Positions 8,993-17,205 of a stretch of 64,000 nucleotides of DNA are shown here, one piece after another. The DNA lies in contig NZ_JAJBZG010000001.1 of assembly GCF_020552705.1 (NCBI RefSeq), positions 744,001-808,000 of the forward strand, in the 5' to 3' direction. The DNA is from Christiangramia sediminis (GTDB lineage Bacteria > Bacteroidota > Bacteroidia > Flavobacteriales > Flavobacteriaceae). A model generated the notes under the pieces. That model was not told the DNA's origin, ran no database searches, and saw nothing but the letters and a program-made list of their open reading frames with translations. A program made the position numbers and the translations under genes. The stretch's first letter is position 1. Every line of letters begins with the position of its first letter.

Positions 8993-10000
8993 TTAAGAAT
9001 TTCTTGTGTCTACCTTGCTCCAGGTCCATCCATCCTGCTGTACAAGGTTTAAAAAAATTTTACGATGATCTTCAGATTTAGTATCTAACAATTGACATCC
9101 CTTAGATTGGTCAATTAGACTAAGTTCCTTTAATCTTTGTAGGGTTGAATAGGCTGGAGTTTCATTACTGGTATTTCTAAGAGTAACCTCTTTTAATACT
9201 TCAAAATAATTCTCGAATGCAATTTCTAACGGACGTAAGTCTCCTAGCTTTGGTTTTACCCTATCATTTAAGTTAAATGCCAGAATAAGATAGGCTTCGT
9301 AAAGTCTAGCAAGTTGTAAAATAATGGCATTCTTCTCCTTGTGATTATGGAAATAGTGAATTACTGGATAAGCCTTATGTTGCTGGCTATATTTTATAAT
9401 TGATCCAGATAGTTCGTCAACTTTAGAAGTAAAGGATTGAAAGCTTTTGCCATCCCAGAAGTTTAGGATTATTTTTTCAGGACTGCTCCCTAATATGCTA
9501 AGTCTTATTCCCAGTCTTCGTTGCTCTATAACTGCTGATAGTACCGGGATGAAATATGTAACCGACATAGTTAATAGAATGAGGCCGGTAAAAGAATAAA
9601 AGCTGGTGAGAATCCTGCCCCCATTTCCGGCAGCTATAAAATCTCCCATGCCCAGGGTAGATAAGGTATATCCACTGTAGTAAATAATTTCCAAAAGATC
9701 TGCAGAAATTTGCGTGCTACTGTTAACAATAATTCCAGGTTGCGATATCAAAATAAGGACAAAACTAATCCACAATAAAAATACCCAGATTAAAACAATT
9801 GAAATTAACAATATATAACCTGCATGAGATAAGATTTTTGATTTACCATTACCACCGGAAACAAAAAGGAAAAATTTCCAGAAAAGATGAGAATACCTGC
9901 TTGTTAACCAACCTCCTCCTTGCATAGACAGTGTTGTTTGAAGTATATCCAGTACTGTAGCCATATAAGCGATGATCCCTAAAGCCAGAAATATTTCCAT
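8993..10000 (-). CDS. Two-pore-helix type potassium-channel-like membrane protein
   Basis: The 335-residue protein has an N-terminal hydrophobic segment (about 1-25), a membrane span near 60-85, a pore region with the filter-like TLGMGDF (a variant of T-x-G-y/f-G-D) at about residue 116, and a following span (about 135-160). A roughly 175-residue cytosolic C-terminal part has no obvious RCK/TrkA-N nucleotide motif. This matches the Ion_trans_2 style of prokaryotic K+ channels. The Met in the filter and the unassigned C-terminal domain leave ion selectivity and gating open. It lies alone between hutU and the copper operon; linkage to either is not evident. Confidence 0.75.
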   Translation of the reverse strand: MEIFLALGIIAYMATVLDILQTTLSMQGGGWLTSRYSHLFWKFFLFVSGGNGKSKILSHAGYILLISIVLIWVFLLWISFVLILISQPGIIVNSSTQISADLLEIIYYSGYTLSTLGMGDFIAAGNGGRILTSFYSFTGLILLTMSVTYFIPVLSAVIEQRRLGIRLSILGSSPEKIILNFWDGKSFQSFTSKVDELSGSIIKYSQQHKAYPVIHYFHNHKEKNAIILQLARLYEAYLILAFNLNDRVKPKLGDLRPLEIAFENYFEVLKEVTLRNTSNETPAYSTLQRLKELSLIDQSKGCQLLDTKSEDHRKIFLNLVQQDGWTWSKVDTRNS

Positions 10001-10159
10001 ATCATAAATTATTAGTCTGGTCAGCTGAAATAGAATTTAACCCTGTCATCTAAAAAAATATTCGAGTAACGGTGAACTTTTTATCTAATCCTACCTGTTT
10101 TCTACACTCATATATAGGCAGATTTAATAATCGCTATACTGAATAATATCCATAAAATT

Positions 10160-10834
10160 TTAGTGGCTATGATTTTCAGATTCCAGATATTTACCCTGTG
10201 GGCCAACTCCTTCCAGATACACCAATTGAGCTCCATAATGTCCTGCTTCAGAAACTGAATATGCTGAAAAAGCCAGCACTAAAAAAACTACAATTTCAAA
10301 GATTCTGTTCCTTTTTAATAAAAACAAACTCACCAATTTTAAGGTAGCAGCGACTGCGCTGGAATAAATGGTCCATTCGGCAAATTTATCGTGCTGTTCC
10401 AATACACTTTTAGCCATTGAGGTTAAATCATGCGCATGTGGATGGGCATACACCCCGGCGATATAGGCACCGATAAACCCTCCCCCTACGGTTAAAAGGA
10501 TCACCCAATCTAAGTTTCTTTTTAAAACAAATAATTGAATTAACTGCAATATAGCTCCCAGCAATAGCAACACTATGGGAAAATGAACCACCAAAGGATG
10601 CAGATTGGGAAAATCATCAAATTCAGCTTTTACTTCATTCGTATGATTCCCTAATTCTCCCTTTTCAGGATGGTCTGCATCCTCATTAGGGTTTAATTCA
10701 GGAGTTGAAATACTATCTGCTTCCAATTGCTGCTCCTGATTGTTCGACGAGTGATCATGGTCTTCATGAGTATCCTGCGCCTGTGTAGCAAGCGTCATAC
10801 TTATAAAAATGAATAAAAAGAGTATTTTTTTCAT
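10160..10834 (-). CDS. DUF2231-domain membrane protein with His/Asp-rich periplasmic segment
   Basis: This 224-residue protein has a signal peptide ending near residue 20, a charged His/Asp/Glu-rich stretch (THEDHDHSS and onwards, about 21-70) and four hydrophobic segments. The motif LHPLVVHFPIVLLLLGA is the hallmark of DUF2231 proteins. The family is poorly understood and often found with metal or haem-linked membrane genes. It follows the copper genes on the same strand after a hairpin at 10908-10972, so it may be transcribed separately or by read-through. The His-rich segment suggests it also sees metal, which is inference. Confidence 0.75.
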   Translation of the reverse strand: MKKILFLFIFISMTLATQAQDTHEDHDHSSNNQEQQLEADSISTPELNPNEDADHPEKGELGNHTNEVKAEFDDFPNLHPLVVHFPIVLLLLGAILQLIQLFVLKRNLDWVILLTVGGGFIGAYIAGVYAHPHAHDLTSMAKSVLEQHDKFAEWTIYSSAVAATLKLVSLFLLKRNRIFEIVVFLVLAFSAYSVSEAGHYGAQLVYLEGVGPQGKYLESENHSH

Positions 10835-10907
10835 GACATTACTTTACATTTTTTCATCCCTAAAAAGAGAGAATCCGGTTTTTAAGATGATTTAAATTTT
10901 ATAATAA

Positions 10908-10972
10908 AGGGAAATGGAGGATAATTAAGAAATTCAACTAATCACTATTAAAACAAACCCCTCCATTTCCCT
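10908..10972 (-). terminator. Long-loop inverted repeat, probable terminator of the copper operon
   Basis: AGGGAAATGGAGG (10908-10920) and CCTCCATTTCCCT (10960-10972) are perfect 13-bp complements separated by 39 bases, just after the lipoprotein stop on the minus strand. TTTATTATAAAATTT follows the distal arm. It reads as a terminator or an RNA-stabilising hairpin between the lipoprotein and the DUF2231 gene. Confidence 0.5.
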
Positions 10973-10977
10973 GGATT

Positions 10978-11172
10978 TTAATGCGAATGCTCATGTTCAT
11001 CGTCGTGGTTCATCTTCTCATCATGTTCCATTTCCATACCGTCATTTTCCATCTCCTCATGTTGCATTTCCATGTCGTCGTGATCTTCTTCTGTAGTTTC
11101 TCTACATGAGATCATCGAAAAGTTAAGCCCTGCTACTAACAAAAAGATCATTAAGGCTCTTATATTTTTCAT
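10978..11172 (-). CDS. Met/His/Asp-rich small lipoprotein, probable copper-binding
   Basis: The 64-residue product has a lipoprotein signal with MISC (Cys23) and then a mature part made almost only of Met, His, Asp and Glu (repeats such as MEMQHEEM and DGMEMEHDEKM, ending HEHSH). Met/His clusters of this kind bind Cu(I) and Cu(II) in periplasmic copper-resistance proteins. The gene lies 33 bases downstream of the multicopper oxidase. A buffering or delivery role for the oxidase is inferred from composition and position; no named family is claimed. Confidence 0.75.
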   Translation of the reverse strand: MKNIRALMIFLLVAGLNFSMISCRETTEEDHDDMEMQHEEMENDGMEMEHDEKMNHDDEHEHSH

Positions 11173-11205
11173 CTGTTTATAGTTTTAGAATTGTAACGAA
11201 ATAGT

Positions 11206-13569
11206 TTAAAACCTTAAGGATAATCCGCCACCGGCGCCAAACCTATTATCGTAACTTCCCATCAACGAAAAGTTTTTTGACAGAAAATATTCCAGACCCG
11301 CACTCCAGGTTTCTTCTTTTTTAAAATTATCGCCTTCCGGCAAATCATCTACCCATCCAAAATCTGCCTGGAATTCATACTCGCCAAACACCGCAAGTCT
11401 TGGAAAAATCATGATTTCCCTGGCCAGGCTTATTTGAGGCCTTAATTTATTATCTAATCGAACATCCAGGCTAAACATATAAGGTGTGAAATACCTAATC
11501 CCCCCAATAGCTGTGGTACTAAGTTCTTCCATACTGTTCTCCATCTCATTTTCCACATTAACACCTGCAAACAGGCGTAGCCAGTCATTTAAATAATATT
11601 CATAGGAGAGTTCTGCTTCAATATTTTCATTCCAGCCATATTCTGCCAGAGCAGTAAACTGGTTTCTAACATTGGAACTAACCACATTCAACTCTGTCAT
11701 ATGTGAAGCGGCATCTAACATCCCCCAGGTGTAAAATTTATTTGTTTCATTTATCAAATTACTTACGGGGTAAGCTTTCATACGTTCATCCCTGGGAGTA
11801 TCATAGCTAACTACACGGGCCATTCCCGCATCCATATGATATAATATATGGCAGTGCAAGAACCAGTCTCCATATTCGTTCCCATAAAACTCAATAGTAA
11901 CCTTTTGCATTGGTGGTACATTTACCGTATGCTTTAAAGGAGAATATTCCCCATTTTCATTAATCACCCTAAAGAAATGACCGTGAAGGTGCATAGGATG
12001 GTGCATCATCGTAAGGTTATTGAAGGTAATTCTTGTTACCTCGTCTCCCTTGATTGCTATCTTATCAGCTTCATCAAGTACCACCCCGTTCATACTCCAT
12101 ACGTAACGAGACATATTACCTGTAAGGTTTAAAAGGACTTCTGTAACAGGATATTCTTTATCAAAATTTGTTTTCTCTGGAGACCTGAGGTAGTCATAAT
12201 TATATTCTGAAAACATATCCATTCCATTATCTTTCATATTTTCCTTTTCATCCATTTTCATAGATCCTTCGGCCATATTCATTTTATCGTGCTTCATCTT
12301 AGAATGATCCATTTCCATTTGGGTAGTATCCTTCTTCATATTCATTTTGGAATGGTCCATGCCATCCATACCATCGTCTTTCTTCATTTCCATTTGCCCA
12401 TGGTCCATTTCATCCATCTGCATTCCCCATTCATCCATCATCTCATAAGGATCTACATTTTTAGACCTAAACTTTAAAGCCGGTGCTCCCATTTTCATAT
12501 CCATTTTTGCCATTTTCTGCATCATGCCAATCTTGTCTGGACTGGGAACATTTGGCGCGGGTAAAACATCTCCCTGACCTAAAAATGCTGAAGCAGTTCC
12601 TGAACCATCCTGAGCAGTAATCTTAAATTCAAGTTTTCTATTTTCAGGAATTTCCACAATAAAATCATAGGTTTCTGCTACGGCTATAAATGTTTTATTT
12701 CGTTTAACAGGCACCACATTTTTTCCATCGGCTGAAACTAAAGTGGGCGTCTCCCCTCCAAAAGTCATCCAGAAAGAAGTGGATGCTGAACCATCTACTA
12801 TTCGTAATCTTACCTTTTCTCCAGGTTTAAATTGAGGATATTCTATTTTCTCTTCCCCGTTAATCAAAAACGCAGGATAGTAAATATCTGCAATATCGGC
12901 TCCTTCCATTCGCTGTTTCCAGAAATTTAGCTGTGCGCCGAAGGCTCCTCTCTTAATCACCTGATTTAGGGGTGTTGCTGTTCCTTTCTTAATATTATAC
13001 CATTCAGTCCCCCTTTTTAAGAACCTTAAAACATCTTTAGGTTTTTCATTGGTCCAGTCTGAAAGCACCAAAACAAGATCCTTATCATATTCCATCTCTT
13101 TCTCCTTAGGGTGTATCAGTAAAGATCCAAACACACCACTTTGTTCCTGCAACATCGTATGCGAATGATACCAGTAAGTCCCATTTTGTTTTATTTCAAA
13201 CTCATATTTAAAGGTGGTACCAGGCTTTATTGGCGGGGTAGTTAAATAAGGCACCCCATCAAAAAAGTTTGGAAGTAACATTCCATGCCAGTGAATGGAA
13301 GTTTCCACATCCATCTTATTCTCCACATAAATCACTGCATACTCCCCTTCAGTAAATTCCAGGGTTGGGCCGGGAATACCTCCGTTCACGGTCATTCCCA
13401 TCACTTCCTTTCCGGCTTTGTTTACTTTTTCCTGATTTATGGTTAGCTTATATTCCCTTACCGGAAGATTATTGACATTCCCTTCAATCGAAGCCTCTAA
13501 TTCTTCCTGACTATAACCTGTGATGCCCAGTAAAAAGGCTAGTATTATTAAGTAATTTTTCATTTTCAT
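11206..13569 (-). CDS. Multicopper oxidase (CopA-like) fused to a C-terminal CopB-like outer-membrane domain
   Basis: The 787-residue protein has a signal peptide (1 to about 20) and three cupredoxin regions. All four copper motifs are present: HWHG (93-96), HSH (135-137), HHPMHLHGH (523-531) and HCHILYHMDAGM (starting at 572). A Met/His-rich insertion lies at about 346-455 with repeated DHSKM and MDHGQM units, as in CopA/PcoA proteins that oxidise Cu(I). After the last copper motif, residues about 625-787 are not cupredoxin but amphipathic beta-strand sequence (ELSYEYYLNDWLRLFAGV, FGEYEFQADFGWVDD) ending LSLRF. This resembles CopB/PcoB outer-membrane proteins, normally a separate gene. The fusion would tie periplasmic copper oxidation to the outer membrane. 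Confidence 0.9.
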   Translation of the reverse strand: MKMKNYLIILAFLLGITGYSQEELEASIEGNVNNLPVREYKLTINQEKVNKAGKEVMGMTVNGGIPGPTLEFTEGEYAVIYVENKMDVETSIHWHGMLLPNFFDGVPYLTTPPIKPGTTFKYEFEIKQNGTYWYHSHTMLQEQSGVFGSLLIHPKEKEMEYDKDLVLVLSDWTNEKPKDVLRFLKRGTEWYNIKKGTATPLNQVIKRGAFGAQLNFWKQRMEGADIADIYYPAFLINGEEKIEYPQFKPGEKVRLRIVDGSASTSFWMTFGGETPTLVSADGKNVVPVKRNKTFIAVAETYDFIVEIPENRKLEFKITAQDGSGTASAFLGQGDVLPAPNVPSPDKIGMMQKMAKMDMKMGAPALKFRSKNVDPYEMMDEWGMQMDEMDHGQMEMKKDDGMDGMDHSKMNMKKDTTQMEMDHSKMKHDKMNMAEGSMKMDEKENMKDNGMDMFSEYNYDYLRSPEKTNFDKEYPVTEVLLNLTGNMSRYVWSMNGVVLDEADKIAIKGDEVTRITFNNLTMMHHPMHLHGHFFRVINENGEYSPLKHTVNVPPMQKVTIEFYGNEYGDWFLHCHILYHMDAGMARVVSYDTPRDERMKAYPVSNLINETNKFYTWGMLDAASHMTELNVVSSNVRNQFTALAEYGWNENIEAELSYEYYLNDWLRLFAGVNVENEMENSMEELSTTAIGGIRYFTPYMFSLDVRLDNKLRPQISLAREIMIFPRLAVFGEYEFQADFGWVDDLPEGDNFKKEETWSAGLEYFLSKNFSLMGSYDNRFGAGGGLSLRF

Positions 13570-13614
13570 TATGGTATTATCAAAAAGAGAGGGTTTCCCC
13601 TCTCCAATCTATAA

Positions 13615-14106
13615 TCAATTTTCATTTTCCAGACGATAGATTATCTTTTTCATCTGGGCGATCTCCCTTTTCTGAGCTTCAATAATTTCTTTAGCAAGTT
13701 TTTTAGTTTCCGGATCTTTTAAATCGGCTCTTTTACTGGTTAAAACAGCAATAGAATGGTGAGGTATCATAGCCTTCATATAAAGTACATCTCCAATAAT
13801 AGGTCTCTGTGCTCTTACCAGGCCTAAAGCACTAACAAATAGCACCAGACTGCCCACATAAATAGCAATATTTTTTTTCTTATTCTTATACATATTGAGC
13901 ATGAGAGACAACATGATTACGGCCATAGCAGCAATACCCAGACAGGTCATATAAAATCTAGTTAGGCTGAAATAAACATGGTCAAATTCATACGTATTCA
14001 AGTACATGGTGATATACATGGCTACAAATGATAATCCCAGCATTGAGAAAAATCTTCCATAATTGGTACCACTCATTTTGTGCTGGTTGTTTACTTCTGA
14101 ATTCAT
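13615..14106 (-). CDS. DUF305-type membrane protein of the copper cluster
   Basis: The 163-residue protein has three hydrophobic spans (about 17-36, 50-70 and 77-97) and then the DUF305 core MIPHHSIAVLTSKRADLKD followed by an amphipathic helix (AKEIIEAQKREIAQMKKII). The MIPHH motif with nearby Met/His is typical of DUF305 proteins, which are commonly encoded with copper resistance genes and have ferritin-like helical folds. It lies between the DUF3347 lipoprotein and the oxidase gene with short gaps, consistent with one operon. A copper-binding role is family-level inference. Confidence 0.85.
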   Translation of the reverse strand: MNSEVNNQHKMSGTNYGRFFSMLGLSFVAMYITMYLNTYEFDHVYFSLTRFYMTCLGIAAMAVIMLSLMLNMYKNKKKNIAIYVGSLVLFVSALGLVRAQRPIIGDVLYMKAMIPHHSIAVLTSKRADLKDPETKKLAKEIIEAQKREIAQMKKIIYRLENEN

Positions 14107-14137
14107 ATTTTTGGTTTTAAAGTTAGTTGAGAGGTAT

Positions 14138-14683
14138 TTACTTTTTAATTGTCTTTTTTACTGAACCACAATTCAGCATCTTTTCCCCGAAATAAGGATT
14201 GTTTATTTCTTCAACATCAGCATACCAGTAAGCACCTTTATTATTAAAGGCCATTGGGCAGAATTTTTTATAAATAGTTCCGCCAGACAAAGCCTCCTCA
14301 AACATGGATCCTGCTTTTTCAGTAAATTTTGAAAATAATTCACGCTGCTTCTCAATATCATCTGTAGAGGCAATTTGCCCTGCTAAAGATTTCATCTCTG
14401 CTCTCTCTTCAGTAAAAGATTCTTCCATGCTTTTAGCTACATCTTTAACCTGACTGGCATCTTCATTGGTTAAGGCTATTTTCATTTCAAGATAGTTATG
14501 CCAAATTTTCCCAGTCATTCCATCTTTAAAATCCTGATCGGCAACATCTGGCGTTTCATTTTCAGCCTTCTTAACTTCCTCAGGGGTATTAATTTCTACC
14601 GACTGCTTGCCTTTATCATCCATACAGGAAGTTAATAGTAACATTACTATAGCGACTACACCCATTTTAATAATAAATCTCAT
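14138..14683 (-). CDS. DUF3347-type periplasmic lipoprotein
   Basis: The 181-residue product has lipobox LTSC (Cys20), a helical region (DGMTGKIWHNYLEMKIALTN, with Glu/Met/Lys-rich helices) and the C-terminal signature KKFCPMAFNNKGAYWY followed by PYFGEKMLNCG. The CPMA...MLxCG pattern is found in DUF3347 domains of Bacteroidota copper- and heavy-metal-efflux proteins, where the Cys/Met residues are candidate Cu(I) ligands. It is the first gene of the copper operon. No metal-responsive regulator is adjacent, so control is unclear. Confidence 0.8.
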   Translation of the reverse strand: MRFIIKMGVVAIVMLLLTSCMDDKGKQSVEINTPEEVKKAENETPDVADQDFKDGMTGKIWHNYLEMKIALTNEDASQVKDVAKSMEESFTEERAEMKSLAGQIASTDDIEKQRELFSKFTEKAGSMFEEALSGGTIYKKFCPMAFNNKGAYWYADVEEINNPYFGEKMLNCGSVKKTIKK

Positions 14684-15062
14684 AATATTAGTTGTTTGGT
14701 TAATTTGTTAAACTGTAATTCCCTCCACCTCTTTTTGTTTTAAACAATTAAAAAATATCCTATTCTTTATAACTCATATATTTCTATAATTTTTCAAAAT
14801 TAACTCGACCTCCAATTATTATAATCGTCTGACATCGAAATATATAAATTTTGAATAAAGTATAGAATTTTAGTGGAGTTACTATTTTTTAAATAGCAAA
14901 ATTAGAAATTGAAGAAGTCAATTCCTTTTGTTTTCATAGAGAAAACTTTCAAAATTATTTTTTTAACAAAAAAATGAATCTTCGATTTCATATAGAAAAT
15001 CAAGCAAAGATTACGTAATGAAACATCGTAATAAGATTAAATTTAAAAAAGATAATCTCAAG
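14684..15062. other. AT-rich intergenic stretch upstream of the copper operon
   Basis: These roughly 380 bases separate the first copper gene from a decayed integrase. The sequence is very AT-rich and must contain the operon promoter, but I could not find a clean TTTG-N19-TAnnTTTG match or a convincing dyad. No coding frame of note was seen. Confidence 0.4.
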
Positions 15063-15245
15063 TTAAAAGTTAATGACACTATCCAAAGCCTCATCTGCAT
15101 CCCTGCGAATAAAATTTGCCTGATAATTTATAGTGGTTTTTAAATCACTATGCCTATGTAATTTTTGCAGCATCAGAGATTGAATTCTATCACCTGCGAT
15201 ATTTCCAAAATGATGTCGAGCGATATAACTGTTTAAATTTCTTCC
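15063..15245 (-). pseudogene. Remnant of a tyrosine recombinase (C-terminal end)
   Basis: Reading the minus strand gives a 60-codon open stretch containing NSYIARHHFGNIAGDRIQ, HRHSDLKTTINYQANFI and DADEALDSVI. That is the end of a tyrosine recombinase: the R-H box, the H-x-x-x-K-T-T box and the catalytic Tyr in INYQ. Two TAA stops precede it in frame, and similar-looking upstream sequence (NNETNPVYKVLNE) lies in another frame. The gene is therefore truncated and frameshifted. It differs in sequence from the intact recombinase next to it and so represents an older, separate integration. Confidence 0.75.
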
Positions 15246-15392
15246 TTATTATTCACTATTCGTTTAGAACTTTATAAACTGGATTCGTCTCATTATTTAC
15301 TAAATGAATTCCGCATCAATACACGTAACATTATGCAATTGGGGAATACGTAATCCCATTGAAATTTTTATAGATATCTGATATGAAATTGT

Positions 15393-16649
15393 TCAAGCTA
15401 CTATTAAATCATTTGCATCATCCAAAACTGTATTATCAAAGCTTTTTAAATATATTTCAGTAGTTTTCAATGAATGGTGACCTAAACCTTCACTTATTAT
15501 TTCAGTTGAAATACCTATATTTTTAGCAATGGTTGCCCATGAGTGCCGAATATAATATGACGTAATCTTTTCATCAATCCCTGCGTCTACGGCAATCCTT
15601 TTTAGCAATTTGTTTACTAACCTCCGATCAGATCTATATTTTTTAAAAGTGGTTACAGAACCATTATAACCTATTGGGAAAATAAAATCGTCTTTATCTT
15701 TATCGTGAAGGTAAAATTCTAATATTTCGGCAAATTCTTTAGTCACCTTTACAGATAGAAGATCTCCCGTCTTACTTCTGCCATAAAATATTCTATTATT
15801 ACTAATGTCTTTAACTCTTAACTTCGCTAAATCAATAAGATTCATTCCTCTACAATTAAACATACATAAGAAGTAATTCTTTGTATGCCAGAGATTGGAA
15901 TATTTTTCATAATCCAAATTTCTAATAGCTATAATTTTTTCTTTTGAAAGAGCTTTCTTTTTTGTCCTTCCAGTTGCAGGAATCTTATAATTTAAAAAAG
16001 GATTCTTCGAATTACTATACCTATCTTCTCGTAAAGCACTATTATAAATTGCACGTATAGCTCTTATATAAGAGCTTATTCCGTTTTTTGAATTTCCTCT
16101 TGAAATATGTTCCATTTCAAAGTTTTTAAGAAAAGAAACACTTATTTGATGTAGCTTTACCTCCTTACCTTCATTGAATTTTGTAAAAGCCATGATCGAA
16201 TCTTTATACCATTTCGCCGTAGCAGGTTTGTTGGATTTTAATTTTCTATCAATTAGAATTTGAGCCCAACTATCCAATGTTATTTCATTGGATAAGTCTT
16301 TTTTAATTTTCGAATCCAGCTGTTCATCCCAACATTTTTTAATGTTTTCAACTAAGGTATCAACAGAAATGATGTTGATAGTATCTCCCAAACTGTGAAT
16401 AGTGGATTTTGCTGAATGCAGTTTGTTATAAAGTATGGTATTAATTTTATCACAATCAATCTCCTTATTCGCAACAGCTGATTTCTTCAGAATCATATTC
16501 TTATCATCCCATCCCGATTTGGAAGTACTATACGGAAGTCGGATCATTCTTGGTTTCTTATGGAAAATTCTAACAGTAATTGGAAACAAACCTTCCTTGG
16601 AGTATTTTGACTTTGTCCGTGTATCTAAAACTAATCTTGCTCTTGCCAT
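15393..16649 (-). CDS. Tyrosine recombinase / site-specific integrase
   Basis: The 418-residue protein has an N-terminal Arm-type DNA-binding part (residues 1 to about 80, RARLVLDTRTKSKYSKEG), a SAM-like core-binding domain (about 105-205) and a catalytic domain. The catalytic residues are visible: Arg in FNCRGMNLIDLAKLR, Lys in GRSKTGDLL, the Arg-His box SYYIRHSWATIA, His in GLGHHSLKTTEIY, and Tyr in the same segment. This is the Bacteroidota integrase type used by mobile islands and conjugative transposons. Its start lies about 160 bases from a tRNA-Arg 3' fragment, the usual arrangement at an island end. It looks intact. Confidence 0.93.
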   Translation of the reverse strand: MARARLVLDTRTKSKYSKEGLFPITVRIFHKKPRMIRLPYSTSKSGWDDKNMILKKSAVANKEIDCDKINTILYNKLHSAKSTIHSLGDTINIISVDTLVENIKKCWDEQLDSKIKKDLSNEITLDSWAQILIDRKLKSNKPATAKWYKDSIMAFTKFNEGKEVKLHQISVSFLKNFEMEHISRGNSKNGISSYIRAIRAIYNSALREDRYSNSKNPFLNYKIPATGRTKKKALSKEKIIAIRNLDYEKYSNLWHTKNYFLCMFNCRGMNLIDLAKLRVKDISNNRIFYGRSKTGDLLSVKVTKEFAEILEFYLHDKDKDDFIFPIGYNGSVTTFKKYRSDRRLVNKLLKRIAVDAGIDEKITSYYIRHSWATIAKNIGISTEIISEGLGHHSLKTTEIYLKSFDNTVLDDANDLIVA

Positions 16650-16806
16650 GTCCTACATAATTACAATCTAAATTTAGCTAAAATTACGCACACTTTACGC
16701 ACATATATTTTTGATATCAAACGGTATCAGATGAGCACAAATATTACTAAAATCAAGGCTTTAAAGGTCTTTATGTATTATTTTGCATTCAGAAGTATTC
16801 AAAAAA

Positions 16807-16853
16807 GCTGCCTTCTAAGCAGGCGGTCCCAGGTTCGAATCCTGGTGCCATCA
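16807..16853 (+). tRNA. 3' half of tRNA-Arg(UCU), probable attachment site remnant
   Basis: Bases 16807-16823 form an anticodon arm with loop CTTCTAA (anticodon TCT at 16814-16816). A 5-base variable loop, a perfect T arm (CCAGG/CCTGG around TTCGAAT, 16829-16845) and the 3' acceptor strand TGCCATC plus discriminator A (16846-16853) follow. The expected 5' acceptor strand GATGGCA and D arm are absent upstream. The first anticodon-stem pair is a G-G mismatch, fitting a crossover there. This is therefore not a complete tRNA but the 3' fragment left at one end of an element that integrated in the tRNA gene. Confidence 0.8.
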
Positions 16854-16855
16854 CG

Positions 16856-16883
16856 AAAAGCCTTCCATATGGAAGGCTTTTTT
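16856..16883 (+). terminator. Intrinsic terminator of the former tRNA gene
   Basis: AAAAGCCTTCCAT and ATGGAAGGCTTTT form a perfect 13-bp palindrome directly after the tRNA 3' end, followed by T residues. It is probably the native terminator of the tRNA-Arg gene. This places the chromosome proper to the right and the inserted DNA to the left. Confidence 0.85.
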
Positions 16884-17205
16884 GTTTTTAATCAATAAGT
16901 GTATTTTGAATAGAATAAAAAAGCATATTCCATGAAAACTTATTTTTCTTGTACCTTAATTAGCTTTCTTCAATCACGCTAATATTTAAGTTAAAAATAC
17001 AGTCTACAAAACTTCTAAACCAGCATACCCAACTCCTACTCTACTAAATTTAAATAAGAAAAAGGCTTAAATACTAAGAGATACTAATCAGCAATTTCTT
17101 ACCGCCAATGCGATTAAGTAAACAAGTTTAAGTGGTTAATGAATCTTAATAGTGCGAAAATGATTGATATTCCCGAACTTTGATAAAGAAATAACCCCCT
17201 TGAAT
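16884..17205. other. Intergenic region before the histidine kinase
   Basis: About 320 AT-rich bases lie between the tRNA terminator and the kinase start. It should hold the two-component operon promoter. I see only partial matches to the Bacteroidota -7 box and no gene. Confidence 0.35.

Noticed and set aside
9399-9415. 17-base identity TTGATCCAGATAGTTCG with 22149-22165
   Set aside because: One copy is inside the channel coding sequence and the other is intergenic; flanks do not match, so chance identity is more likely than a repeat.
16435-16671. Plus-strand frame over the integrase start region
   Set aside because: Antisense shadow of the integrase, whose motifs are intact in the other strand.
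16807-16853. Complete tRNA-Arg gene
   Set aside because: The 5' acceptor strand and D arm are missing upstream, so only a 3' fragment can be supported.
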